Shown: in pieces, positions 52,336-61,083 of the stretch
Numbering within the stretch: the first letter of the stretch is position 1
Layout: each line of letters begins with the position of its first letter
Translations under genes and position numbers: made by a program
NCBI GenBank assembly: GCA_965214235.1
Contig: CBDCBH010000002.1
Coordinates: 1,178,001 to 1,242,000, forward strand
Length of the DNA stretch: 64,000 bases
Direction of reading: 5' to 3'
From: Ilyomonas sp965214235
GTDB lineage: Bacteria; Bacteroidota; Bacteroidia; Chitinophagales; Chitinophagaceae
Notes under the pieces: model-generated
Seen by the model: only the letters and a program-made list of their open reading frames with translations
Databases searched by the model: none
Told to the model about the DNA's origin: nothing

Positions 52336-52343
52336 CAAATGTA
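52336..52343 (-). promoter_or_regulatory. -7 box for rpsP
   Basis: The minus strand reads TACATTTG, an exact TAnnTTTG, 51 bp before ATG 52284. The predicted leader is about 45 nt. Confidence 0.5.
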
Positions 52344-52386
52344 AAAGGTTTGGTGTAAAAAAGAAATGGTGCAAAATAAAATTTTT

Positions 52387-53937
52387 CTAATCTTTTTTTC
52401 TCCCGCTTACAAAGCGGGCTCTCCGGATGTTTTGCACGGGAACGCCTTTTATTTTACTTTCCAGCCATGCAATTATATCCAGATACATAAACGAACGCGT
52501 TTCCAGCGGGTTGCCTTTGTGTTGCTCCAGTTTTGTTTTTAATTGTTGAAAAGCAGGTATTATTTGCATAGGTGATAATGAAAATGAAGCTTTTATAAAC
52601 GAAAAAATATCTTCTTCCACAACACTTAAATTTTTCATTTTTCCCATAAACCGATACACCGATTTAATAAGATATTCCAGTAAATTATAATTGCCCAATT
52701 CGTAGTGCGCAATCAAATGTAACAGCCGTGCATAACATTGTAAATCGGTTCGCAAATCTACTTTCCAGTTGATGATTTTATTTAAATAATCTATTGTTGT
52801 ATCGTTATCTCCGCTCCCGAAATAAAGCGATGCAATTTTATAATAAAACACAAGAATGCGATGCCGGTCAAGATGCAGTTTGTATTCTTCCAGCTTCTTT
52901 TCAATGTATGGCACAAGGCTCAAACCTTCTGTGAACGTGCCTTCCAGAAAGTGCTTGTTAATTTTGGCTATGTGTAAATACACAAAGGTTTGTATGATAG
53001 AGTTGGTAGTTGCGCCAGCCGTTTTTGAGGAAGCAAATGTTTCAAACTGTTGTAGCGCTTCGTTAAACTTTTCGTAATTGTTTAAGGCAAAATGAGCGCT
53101 TAATAAATTGTGCAAGCCTTTAATATATTGCCCGGTTTCTACCATTATCATCTCTTCATTCTGATCGAACAATTGCACCCATTTTTGCGTGTAACGATAA
53201 TACATCAGCAAGTCTTGTAAAAGAAAATGATACCATGAATACGATTGATAGAGATACAATTTTTCGTAAAAGTTCAGCTCGTTTTCTTTTATATAAGGCA
53301 AATGATTGGTGAAGAAATTTTGAACTGCCAGCACATCTTTTTCATCACGCGCATGACCGTTTTGAATGTACCAGCTATACAATTGCAAAGAAAGATTTGA
53401 TAAAGTATTAACAAGAGAAAGATGTTGCAAAACTGTTGTTGACTCCTGCGAAAGAAGTTCCGCTCTGTTTTCAATACTGCGGGTAATGTGCAGAGCTTCT
53501 ATCTTCTTTTCAAAAAAAACAGCCTGCACCACAAACGTGAGTTGATGATTGGCTTTTGCTAATTGCTTGCATTTATCCAGCATTTTCAGGCTTTGATGAT
53601 ATAAACCTTTGTTGTATAAAATTCTTGCGTGTATCATCTGTTCGTTCAGCACCACATCTATATTATCATCGCTTTTATATTGGTGAAGACTTTGCAAAAG
53701 ATGTTTATACAAAGCGGCTTTTACATTTGACAGTTGCTGTTTACTAATGCTTGAATTTTTCTTTAATAAAACAACTTCATCATACTCATTCATCTTATCT
53801 AATGCATCAAAAAGAATAATTGTTTTTACATCAGTATTGCGGTCTGCACGCTTCATACTTATTTTAAAACTTCTCTTTTCGCCTTTATCAAGCGATTTTA
53901 TCAGTTGAAAAAGCTCGTCTGTATTTCTGTTAGGCAT
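52387..53937 (-). CDS. conserved hypothetical TPR-like protein
   Basis: A 516-residue soluble protein without a signal peptide. It begins MPNRNTDELFQLIKSLDKGEKRSFKI, and the remainder is helical with regular Leu/Tyr/Ala spacing (YNKGLYHQSLKMLDKCKQLAKANHQ, ALNNYEKFNEALQQFETFASS, YHFLLQDLLMYYRYTQ), as in tetratricopeptide-like folds. The type is common in Bacteroidota, where its role is unknown; scaffold functions are likely. Transcribed away from leuA. Confidence 0.68.
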   Translation of the reverse strand: MPNRNTDELFQLIKSLDKGEKRSFKISMKRADRNTDVKTIILFDALDKMNEYDEVVLLKKNSSISKQQLSNVKAALYKHLLQSLHQYKSDDNIDVVLNEQMIHARILYNKGLYHQSLKMLDKCKQLAKANHQLTFVVQAVFFEKKIEALHITRSIENRAELLSQESTTVLQHLSLVNTLSNLSLQLYSWYIQNGHARDEKDVLAVQNFFTNHLPYIKENELNFYEKLYLYQSYSWYHFLLQDLLMYYRYTQKWVQLFDQNEEMIMVETGQYIKGLHNLLSAHFALNNYEKFNEALQQFETFASSKTAGATTNSIIQTFVYLHIAKINKHFLEGTFTEGLSLVPYIEKKLEEYKLHLDRHRILVFYYKIASLYFGSGDNDTTIDYLNKIINWKVDLRTDLQCYARLLHLIAHYELGNYNLLEYLIKSVYRFMGKMKNLSVVEEDIFSFIKASFSLSPMQIIPAFQQLKTKLEQHKGNPLETRSFMYLDIIAWLESKIKGVPVQNIRRARFVSGRKKD

Positions 53938-53987
53938 CGTAAATTAATTAATGTGAAATGCAGTGTTAGCAAGGGTTTTATTATTTT

Positions 53988-53995
53988 TATATTTG
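53988..53995 (+). promoter_or_regulatory. -7 box for the leu/ilv operon
   Basis: TATATTTG, an exact TAnnTTTG, 143 bp before the leuA ATG. Transcription from here would give a leader of about 137 nt containing the inverted repeats at 54063-54120. No -33 TTG is seen at the expected distance. Confidence 0.4.
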
Positions 53996-54062
53996 TTTAC
54001 ACGGCGTAAAAGTGAGTATATTTTGTTTTTGTTTGCTTCTCATTGTTTTTTATTTTTATCCA

Positions 54063-54120
54063 ATGCAGACCGCTGTAAGATTATTTTGGCGGGCAATTTA
54101 ATAACTTATGCAGTCTGCAT
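54063..54120 (+). promoter_or_regulatory. inverted repeats in the leuA leader
   Basis: ATGCAGAC (54063-54070) pairs with GTCTGCAT (54113-54120). Inside, CCGC (54070-54073) pairs with GCGG (54089-54092). The right arm is itself a 13-bp palindrome ATGCAG-T-CTGCAT (54108-54120) and the left arm repeats its first six bases. This could be a folded leader RNA or a repressor operator 18 bp before leuA. No T-box or leader peptide was recognised. Confidence 0.4.
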
Positions 54121-54138
54121 TCTTTTCATAATTGATGT

Positions 54139-55302
54139 ATGTCTAACGAAAGAATTTTTATTTTCGACACAACACTTCGCGATGGCGAGCAAGTGCCCGG
54201 TTGCAAGTTAAATACTGATGAAAAAGTAAACCTTGCTTTAGCTTTAGAAGACCTTGGCGTTGATATTATTGAAGCTGGTTTTCCTATTTCAAGCCCTGGC
54301 GATTTTGCTTCGGTGCAAGCCATTGCTAAAGTAATTAAAAACGCAATCGTTTGCGGTTTAACGCGGTCTGTTCAAAAAGATATTGAATGTGCTGCAGAAG
54401 CTCTGAAAGGTGCGGCTCGTCCGCGCATTCACACTGGTATCGGCTCGTCTGATATTCATATTCGTCATAAGTTCAACGCATCCCGTGAAGAGATTTTAGA
54501 ACGTGCAAAAAATGCAACCAAGCTTGCCCGTAACTTAGTAGATGACGTTGAATTTTTTTGTGAAGATGCGGGACGTGCAGACGATGAATTTTTAGCTCGT
54601 TTGGTAGAAACTGTTATTGCAGCCGGTGCCACTGTAGTGAACATTCCAGATACAACCGGTTATTGTTTGCCACAACAATATGGTGATAAAATTAAGTATC
54701 TTATTAACCACGTTCCGAATGTTGACAAAGCTGTTTTAAGTTGTCATTGCCATAACGATTTAGGTTTAGCAACAGCCAATTCAATTGCTGGTGCAATGAA
54801 TGGCGCAAGGCAGATAGAATGCACAATTAACGGTATTGGCGAGCGTGCCGGAAACACATCGCTGGAAGAAATTGTTATGATTATTCAGCAACATCCTTCC
54901 TTACATTTATACACCAATATTAAAGCGCAAAAACTTAATCCGATCAGTCATCTTGTTTCTGATACCATGCGGATGCCGGTGCAGCCGAACAAAGCTATTG
55001 TTGGCGCCAACGCATTTGCACATTCATCCGGCATTCACCAGGATGGGTTTTTAAAACAGTCCACAACGTATGAAATTATTAATCCCCAAGATGTAGGTGC
55101 GGGCAGCAGTAAAATTGTTCTCACCGCGCGCAGCGGCAGAAGCGCCTTAGCGCATCGGTTTCATAACTTAGGACACGATTTTACACGTAACGATATTGAT
55201 GTTTTGTATCAGCAGTTTTTAAGTGTTGCCGACAAAAAAAAAGAAGTGGAAGACAGTGATTTGGAAGATCTGGCGCATGAATATAATGGGCAACATGCGT
55301 AA
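54139..55302 (+). CDS. leuA: 2-isopropylmalate synthase (short form)
   Basis: A 387-residue enzyme that condenses acetyl-CoA with 2-ketoisovalerate, the committing step to leucine. Motifs of the TIM barrel are intact: FDTTLRDGEQVPG (metal Asp), HCHNDLGLATANS (metal His pair) and CTINGIGERAGN. The typical C-terminal allosteric leucine-binding domain (about 110 residues) is missing: the protein ends ...DLEDLAHEYNGQHA shortly after the subdomain linker. So feedback control by leucine at this domain would not work, which is seen in other short LeuAs. First gene of the operon. Confidence 0.92.
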   Translation: MSNERIFIFDTTLRDGEQVPGCKLNTDEKVNLALALEDLGVDIIEAGFPISSPGDFASVQAIAKVIKNAIVCGLTRSVQKDIECAAEALKGAARPRIHTGIGSSDIHIRHKFNASREEILERAKNATKLARNLVDDVEFFCEDAGRADDEFLARLVETVIAAGATVVNIPDTTGYCLPQQYGDKIKYLINHVPNVDKAVLSCHCHNDLGLATANSIAGAMNGARQIECTINGIGERAGNTSLEEIVMIIQQHPSLHLYTNIKAQKLNPISHLVSDTMRMPVQPNKAIVGANAFAHSSGIHQDGFLKQSTTYEIINPQDVGAGSSKIVLTARSGRSALAHRFHNLGHDFTRNDIDVLYQQFLSVADKKKEVEDSDLEDLAHEYNGQHA

Positions 55303-55326
55303 AAACAAAAAATAAAAGCATTCAAA

Positions 55327-56742
55327 ATGTCAAAAACATTATTCGATAAAATTTGGGAAAAGCATATTGTAAAAAATATTGAAGGCGGACCTTCAGTAAT
55401 TTATATTGACAAACATTTTATTCATGAAGTAACAAGCCCGCAGGCGTTTAAAGGCTTAGAAAACCGTGGCTTGCGGGTATTTCGTCCGCAGCAAGTTGTT
55501 GCTACGGCAGATCATAATGTACCAACATTAAACCAGCACTTGCCTATACAGGAAGAACTCTCGCGCATACAAGTACAAACATTAAAAAACAACTGCGAAA
55601 AATTCGGAATTGAGCTGTATGGATTGGGGCATCCCTTTCAAGGTATTGTTCATATTATTGGTCCTGAATTAGGCATTACACAACCGGGCATGACCATCGT
55701 TTGCGGCGATAGTCATACATCAACGCATGGTGCATTCGGCGCCATTGCATTTGGCATTGGCACAAGCGAAGTAGAAATGGTGTTGGCTACTGAGTGTATG
55801 ATGCAAAGCAAGCCCAAATTAATGCGTATTAACGTAGATGGATTGCTTAACATAGGCGTTGTTTCCAAAGATATTATTCTCTATATTATTTCCCTTATTT
55901 CTGCCAGCGGCGCAACGGGTTATTTTGTTGAATATGCCGGTTCTGCTATCTCAAATTTGTCTATGGAAGCCCGCATGACGATATGTAATATGAGCATTGA
56001 AATGGGTGCACGCGGTGGTATGATTGCGCCTGATGAAACTACTTTCAATTACATGAAAGAGAAATTGTTTGCGCCGAAAGATGAGGCTTGGGACAAAGCG
56101 TTGACATACTGGAAAACTTTATACAGTGATAAAGATGCGGTGTGGGATAAAGAAATAAATATAAAAGCCGAAGATATTGAGCCGATGATTACTTATGGTA
56201 CTAATCCAGGCATGGGTATCGGTATCAGCGGTCATGTTCCTGAACTGTCTGAAATTACAGAAAAAGCATCTTTTGAAAAGTCGCTTCATTATATGGGCTT
56301 GCACCCGGGCGAGGTTATTAAAGGGCATAAAGTTGATTATGTTTTTATTGGTAGCTGCACCAATGCCCGTATTGAAGATTTACGCATGGTGGCTTCTTTT
56401 ATGAAAGGAAAAAAGAAAGCTGATAACGTGGAAGTATGGGTGGTTCCCGGTAGTAAACAAGTAGAAAAACAAGCAATGGAAGAAGGCATTCACACCATTT
56501 TTGAAGAAGCAGGTTTTGTGCTTCGTCAACCGGGTTGTTCGGCTTGTTTAGGAATGAATGAAGATAAAATTCCGGCAGGTAAATATTGTATTTCTACCAG
56601 CAACAGAAATTTTGAAGGAAGGCAGGGTCCAAATGCCCGTACGATGCTTGCAAGTCCGCTCACAGCGGCGGCTGCAGCCGTTACGGGTATGGTAAGTGAT
56701 GTGAGAGAAATGCTGTCGCTTTCTCATGAAGAGGGGTTTTAA
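55327..56742 (+). CDS. leuC: 3-isopropylmalate dehydratase, large subunit
   Basis: A 471-residue aconitase-family protein that with LeuD isomerises 2- to 3-isopropylmalate through a [4Fe-4S] cluster. Cluster ligands are visible in FIGSCTNARIEDLR and QPGCSACLGMNED. VCGDSHTSTHGAFGAIAFGIGTSEVE and TSNRNFEGRQGPNARTMLASP are the further LeuC signatures. It starts 24 bp after leuA. A methyltransferase gene separates it from leuD. Confidence 0.96.
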   Translation: MSKTLFDKIWEKHIVKNIEGGPSVIYIDKHFIHEVTSPQAFKGLENRGLRVFRPQQVVATADHNVPTLNQHLPIQEELSRIQVQTLKNNCEKFGIELYGLGHPFQGIVHIIGPELGITQPGMTIVCGDSHTSTHGAFGAIAFGIGTSEVEMVLATECMMQSKPKLMRINVDGLLNIGVVSKDIILYIISLISASGATGYFVEYAGSAISNLSMEARMTICNMSIEMGARGGMIAPDETTFNYMKEKLFAPKDEAWDKALTYWKTLYSDKDAVWDKEINIKAEDIEPMITYGTNPGMGIGISGHVPELSEITEKASFEKSLHYMGLHPGEVIKGHKVDYVFIGSCTNARIEDLRMVASFMKGKKKADNVEVWVVPGSKQVEKQAMEEGIHTIFEEAGFVLRQPGCSACLGMNEDKIPAGKYCISTSNRNFEGRQGPNARTMLASPLTAAAAAVTGMVSDVREMLSLSHEEGF

Positions 56743-56784
56743 AACAGCCTATATAATTTTTGACTTTGATTTGTTTTATACAGG

Positions 56785-57627
56785 ATGAATATGTTAAGTA
56801 ATGAATCGTTTTTAAGTTCCTCTTTGGAGAATAAGGACAACACTCTTTCAAACTCTTTTTCAGAGAATGAGGGCATAAAGTGGAATGCAGGTTTATATAA
56901 CGATAAACACAGCTTCGTAGCAAAGTATGGCGAAGATGTATTAGAATGGCTGCAACCGCAAACAGGCGAACACATTTTAGATATTGGTTGCGGCACAGGT
57001 ACATTAACCCAAAAGCTAAGTGAAAGCGGTGCAAATGTAATTGGAATTGATGCTTCGGCAGATATGATTGAAAAGGCAAAAGCATCATTTCCAAACATAA
57101 AATTGTTTGTAAAAGATGCTACCAATTTTTCTTTTGATGAACCTTTTGATGCAGCTTTTTCAAACGCAACATTGCACTGGATAAATGAGCAGGAAAACGC
57201 ATTGCAATGTATTTATAACAGTTTAAAAAAAGAAGGAAGATTTGTATTTGAAATGGGTGGTAAGCATAACATTGAAAGTATTCATGCTGCCGTAAAAAAA
57301 GCCATTCCAGAAGCTGGTTATAGCGATGCAGTTCCTGATAAAACTAACTATTTTCCATCTGTTGCACAGCAATGTGCGCTATTAGAAAACGTTGGATTTA
57401 CCGTTTCAAATGTGGCTTATTTTAAGAGGCCAACAGAGCTTAAAGGAGATGATGGAATGAAGAATTGGATTATACAATTCTGTACGCTTTTTTTTACTCA
57501 TATTTCTTCCTATGATATTGAAAATATTATTCATCGTGCGGTTGATATATTGAGACCGACCAATTATAAAAACGGCATCTGGTACGCCGATTATGTTAGG
57601 CTTAGAGTGAAAGCAATTAAAGAATAA
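56785..57627 (+). CDS. SAM-dependent methyltransferase, trans-aconitate methyltransferase-like
   Basis: A 280-residue class I methyltransferase lying between leuC and leuD. The SAM site is ILDIGCGTG (residues 64-72) with IGIDASADMIEKA, then FSNATLHWINEQENAL, which matches the FSNA.L.W pattern of Tam (trans-aconitate methyltransferase). The N-terminal WNAGLYNDKHSFVAKYGEDVLEWL is also typical of the group. Family knowledge: Tam methylates trans-aconitate, and the yeast relative Tmt1 also methylates 3-isopropylmalate, the product of LeuCD. A role on a LeuCD substrate or by-product is inference from position. The gap is 42 bp from leuC and 34 bp to leuD. An alternative start is ATG 56791. Confidence 0.8.
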   Translation: MNMLSNESFLSSSLENKDNTLSNSFSENEGIKWNAGLYNDKHSFVAKYGEDVLEWLQPQTGEHILDIGCGTGTLTQKLSESGANVIGIDASADMIEKAKASFPNIKLFVKDATNFSFDEPFDAAFSNATLHWINEQENALQCIYNSLKKEGRFVFEMGGKHNIESIHAAVKKAIPEAGYSDAVPDKTNYFPSVAQQCALLENVGFTVSNVAYFKRPTELKGDDGMKNWIIQFCTLFFTHISSYDIENIIHRAVDILRPTNYKNGIWYADYVRLRVKAIKE

Positions 57628-57661
57628 AATAAGCGCCTGGTTTGTTTTTTATTAATTTATT

Positions 57662-58255
57662 ATGAGCAAAAGCATAAACATCATTACTTCCACCGTTGTT
57701 CCGATTGATATTGACAACATTGATACCGATCAGATTATTCCTGCACGTTTTTTAAAAGCTACAAACCGGGAAGGTTTTGGTAAAAATTTATTTAGAGACT
57801 GGAGATATGAAAATAATGATGAAAATAAACCCAAAGATGATTTTGTTTTAAACAATCCAACATACAGCGGAAAAATATTAATAGCTGCCAAAAATTTTGG
57901 CTGTGGCAGTAGTCGAGAACATGCTGCGTGGGCAATTAAAGATTATGGTTTTGACGTTGTCATCAGCTCTTTTTTTGCTGATATTTTTAAGAACAATGCA
58001 CTCAATAATTTCCTCTTGCCGGTAACAGTGAGCGAGTCTTTTTTAAACACATTATTTTCTTCGGTAGAAGAAGATCATACCGTTGAAATAGAAGTTAGTT
58101 TATCAGAGCAGCACATAAAAATTCTATCAACCGGAGTAAAAGAAAACTTCGACATAAATAGTTATAAAAAAACCTGCTTACTTAACGGCTATGATGATAT
58201 AGATTATTTGTTGAGTATGAAAAAAGAAATAGAAGAATTTGAAACCACGCATTGA
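57662..58255 (+). CDS. leuD: 3-isopropylmalate dehydratase, small subunit
   Basis: A 197-residue swivelling-domain protein, partner of LeuC. It has PIDIDNIDTDQIIPARFLKA at the N-terminus and KNFGCGSSREHAAWAIKDYGFDVVISSFFADIFKNNALNN, the LeuD substrate-binding signature. Length and order are normal. Its stop codon overlaps the open frame of the next gene by 4 bp, so the ABC ATPase is translationally linked or at least co-transcribed. Confidence 0.95.
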   Translation: MSKSINIITSTVVPIDIDNIDTDQIIPARFLKATNREGFGKNLFRDWRYENNDENKPKDDFVLNNPTYSGKILIAAKNFGCGSSREHAAWAIKDYGFDVVISSFFADIFKNNALNNFLLPVTVSESFLNTLFSSVEEDHTVEIEVSLSEQHIKILSTGVKENFDINSYKKTCLLNGYDDIDYLLSMKKEIEEFETTH

Positions 58256-58269
58256 GTCATAATTTAAAA

Positions 58270-59754
58270 ATGAACGGTTCATCAATCATAGTAAACAATG
58301 TTTCTCTAACGCTTCAGCAAAACGAAGTGCTTGCAAACATTTCGTTCGCATTGCATGAAAAAGAACATCTTGCTATTATCGGATCGTCGGGCAGTGGAAA
58401 AACAACGCTGGCAAAGGTTTTAGCAGGGCAGTTATTTGCAAAAGGAGCTGTAACTGTTAACTGGGATGAACAATCTTCATTACAAAAAAAGGTATGGCTT
58501 ACAGAGCAGCGTTACAACTTCAAAACATTATCTCATACCACTAATTTTTATTATCAGCAGCGATACAACAGCTTCGACAATAATGATGCGCAAACGGTAA
58601 TGCAAGAGCTGCAATTCATCAATAATAAGCACGATGTTTCTGAAGTAGAATTATTGCTTATTCAATTTGGTTTGTATGAGCGTTGTAATGCGCCGCTCAT
58701 ACAGTTATCGAGCGGAGAACACAAGCGTTTTCAATTGATTAAAGCGTTTCTTTCTCATTCTCAGATATTGATATTGGATTCGCCATTTACAGGGTTAGAT
58801 ACAGTAGCAAGAAAACAACTTCATAAAGCAATTAACAAATTGGCGGATGATGGCACTGCAATCATTATAATTACAGACGCTTATCAAATACCAGATTGCA
58901 TTACGCATGTTGCTTTGCTCCATGACGGAAGGATAGAAAGTTATCTTCTAAAGAACGAAACTTATTTTTCTGATACATCAATCTATCCGTCTTTTTTGCA
59001 TTCAGATATTTATTCATTGCCTGCTTCAGAAAATGAAGCTCGATATGAATACATCGTAAACATGCACAATGTTCATGTACATTATGATGGAATAAACATT
59101 TTACAAAATATCAACTGGCAAATAAAAGAAAACGATAAATGGTTATTGCGCGGACATAATGGCGCCGGAAAATCAACTCTCATCAGTCTTATTAACGGCG
59201 ACAATCCGCAGGCTTACAAAAATGAAATTTATTTATTTGACAAGCGTCGCGGCAGTGGCGAAAGCATTTGGGATATTAAGCGAAAAATCGGCTTTGTATC
59301 ACCTGAGCTACATGCCTTTTACGATAAGGGAACAACTTGCTACAATGCAATTGCATCAGGCTTTTTCGATACCATAGGTTTGTTTAAGAAGCTATCAGAT
59401 CAACAGCACATACAAGTAGAACAATGGAGCCATTTTTTGCATCTTTCTTCTGTTCAAAACCAATCTTTAGCCAGTTTATCATTCGGCATTCAGCGGTTGA
59501 TTTTATTAGCCAGAGCCTTAGTAAAAAATCCGCCGCTTCTTATTCTTGATGAACCTTGCCAGGGGTTAGACGACGAGCAAAAAATTACGTTTCTAAACTT
59601 AGTGAATAATATATGTGAACGTTTAAATAAAACATTAATTTATGTTAGTCATTACGACAATGAAATTCCTGATTGCATAGATAAAGTGTTAGAGTTGAAG
59701 AATGGAAGACAACATGTTTATTCGATAATAAAGAAGGAAATTTTATCCATATAA
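58270..59754 (+). CDS. duplicated ABC ATPase without membrane domain (ModF-like)
   Basis: About 494 residues holding two ABC ATPase domains and no membrane span. Domain 1 has Walker A IIGSSGSGKTT (38-45), signature QLSSGEHKR and Walker B ILILDSPFTGLD, in which Ser replaces the catalytic Glu. Domain 2 has GHNGAGKST, a modified signature SLSFGIQR and an intact LLILDEPCQGLD. The pair looks like ModF, the two-domain ATPase of uncertain role in E. coli, but could be another ABC2 protein. The frame opens at TTG 58252 inside leuD; ATG 58270 is the better start. Confidence 0.8.
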   Translation: MNGSSIIVNNVSLTLQQNEVLANISFALHEKEHLAIIGSSGSGKTTLAKVLAGQLFAKGAVTVNWDEQSSLQKKVWLTEQRYNFKTLSHTTNFYYQQRYNSFDNNDAQTVMQELQFINNKHDVSEVELLLIQFGLYERCNAPLIQLSSGEHKRFQLIKAFLSHSQILILDSPFTGLDTVARKQLHKAINKLADDGTAIIIITDAYQIPDCITHVALLHDGRIESYLLKNETYFSDTSIYPSFLHSDIYSLPASENEARYEYIVNMHNVHVHYDGINILQNINWQIKENDKWLLRGHNGAGKSTLISLINGDNPQAYKNEIYLFDKRRGSGESIWDIKRKIGFVSPELHAFYDKGTTCYNAIASGFFDTIGLFKKLSDQQHIQVEQWSHFLHLSSVQNQSLASLSFGIQRLILLARALVKNPPLLILDEPCQGLDDEQKITFLNLVNNICERLNKTLIYVSHYDNEIPDCIDKVLELKNGRQHVYSIIKKEILSI

Positions 59755-59764
59755 AGCAAGCAAT

Positions 59765-59945
59765 ATGAGTACATCATTTTTAAAAAGTAAAAGTATTACC
59801 GCGGGATAAGTAACAGGAAGCAGAAGATTTTGTTGACTATTTATTGATAAATATCAGTAACCAATTACAAAAAAAGATACAGTTAGTTCAGATGAAGCGT
59901 TCGATGCCTGCCGCATCAAACGCATTTTGTAAAAAAACATTTTAA
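59765..59945 (+). pseudogene. remnant of a DUF2281-type antitoxin gene
   Basis: ATG 59765 leads into SFLKK, then one missing base brings KVKVLPRDK, followed by TAA (59811-59813) where a Gln would stand, and QEAEDFVDYLL, the family core of DUF2281 antitoxins (usually LP...QEVEDFV.YLL). The tail runs to TAA 59943-59945. So at least a frameshift and a nonsense change separate it from an active gene. No toxin follows; leuB starts 23 bp after. Confidence 0.6.
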
Positions 59946-59949
59946 AACT

Positions 59950-59960
59950 CCCCTTTGGGG
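59950..59960 (+). repeat. CCCC-TTT-GGGG hairpin just before leuB
   Basis: A perfect 4-bp GC hairpin with a 3-nt loop, 7 bp upstream of the leuB ATG. It resembles the 3-nt-loop palindromes of the 12.2-kb mosaic and could mask the ribosome-binding region. Confidence 0.4.
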
Positions 59961-59967
59961 ATAGGGC

Positions 59968-61083
59968 ATGACAAAAAATATAACCGTTATACTTGGCGAT
60001 GGCATTGGTCCTGAAGTAACGCAACAATCCATCAAAGTGCTCAATGCGGTTGCATTACAGCATAAACACGAGTTTAATTATTCTTATCATTTAATGGGTG
60101 CCGATGCCATTGATAAAACCGGCAATCCGTTACCGGATGAAACCATAGAATCGTGTCTGAAAACCGATGCTGTTTTGTTTGGCGCCATCGGTCATCCAAA
60201 ATACGATAACGACCCGACTGCAAAGGTTCGTCCCGAGCAAGGTTTGCTTAAACTTCGCAAATCGTTGCAACTGTTTGCCAATATCAGACCGATAACAGTG
60301 TATTCATCTTTATATCATTTATCGCCATTAAAAAGCAAAATTTTAGAAGGTGTTGACTTTATTATTTACCGTGAATTAACAGGCGGAATTTATTTCGGAA
60401 AAAAAACAATAAATGAAGAAGGTACACAGGCCTCCGATGATTGTATTTATTCAATTGATGAAATAGAACGCATTTCGCATTTAGCGTTTAATAGTGCACA
60501 GCAACGCAGAAAAAAATTGACATTGGTTGATAAAGCCAATGTGCTTGAAACCTCGCGGTTATGGCGCAAAGTAGTGCAACGAATGGCTTTGCAATACAGC
60601 GATGTTGCGGTTGATTATATGTTTGTTGATAATGCTGCTATGCAGATTATTTTAAACCCGAAACAGTTTGATGTTATTCTTACCGAAAATATGTTTGGAG
60701 ATATCATCAGCGATGAAGCGAGCGTGCTAAGCGGCTCTCTCGGCTTAGCTCCATCGGCTTCCGTTGGCAGCGGAACAGCTTTGTTTGAGCCTATACATGG
60801 CAGCTATCCGCAAGCCGCAGGCAAAGACATCGCCAACCCAATCGGGTCAATACTTTCAGCCGCTATGATGCTCGATTATTTTACCATGTACAAAGAAGCG
60901 GAGCAAGTTCGCGCCGCCGTTTCATGGACTTTAAAAAACGGTTTTGTTACAAAAGATATTGATGCCGTCAACAATTATTCAACATCAACCATAGGTGATT
61001 TGATAAAAGATTTTGTTGAAAATAAATTGCCCGATAATGTAAACAAACAAAACATGGCATTGAGTAAAAGCACTATCATTTGA
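59968..61083 (+). CDS. leuB: 3-isopropylmalate dehydrogenase
   Basis: A 371-residue enzyme that oxidises and decarboxylates 3-isopropylmalate to 2-ketoisocaproate. Motifs: ILGDGIGPEV, FGAIGHPKYD, EQGLLKLRKSLQLFANIRPI, IIYRELTGGIYFG (substrate-binding Arg/Tyr), VDNAAMQII, ENMFGDIISDEASVLSGSLGLAPSAS and EPIHGSYPQAAGKDIANP. All are classical LeuB. Follows the ABC ATPase and antitoxin remnant; about 190 bp separate it from ilvD. Confidence 0.96.
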   Translation: MTKNITVILGDGIGPEVTQQSIKVLNAVALQHKHEFNYSYHLMGADAIDKTGNPLPDETIESCLKTDAVLFGAIGHPKYDNDPTAKVRPEQGLLKLRKSLQLFANIRPITVYSSLYHLSPLKSKILEGVDFIIYRELTGGIYFGKKTINEEGTQASDDCIYSIDEIERISHLAFNSAQQRRKKLTLVDKANVLETSRLWRKVVQRMALQYSDVAVDYMFVDNAAMQIILNPKQFDVILTENMFGDIISDEASVLSGSLGLAPSASVGSGTALFEPIHGSYPQAAGKDIANPIGSILSAAMMLDYFTMYKEAEQVRAAVSWTLKNGFVTKDIDAVNNYSTSTIGDLIKDFVENKLPDNVNKQNMALSKSTII

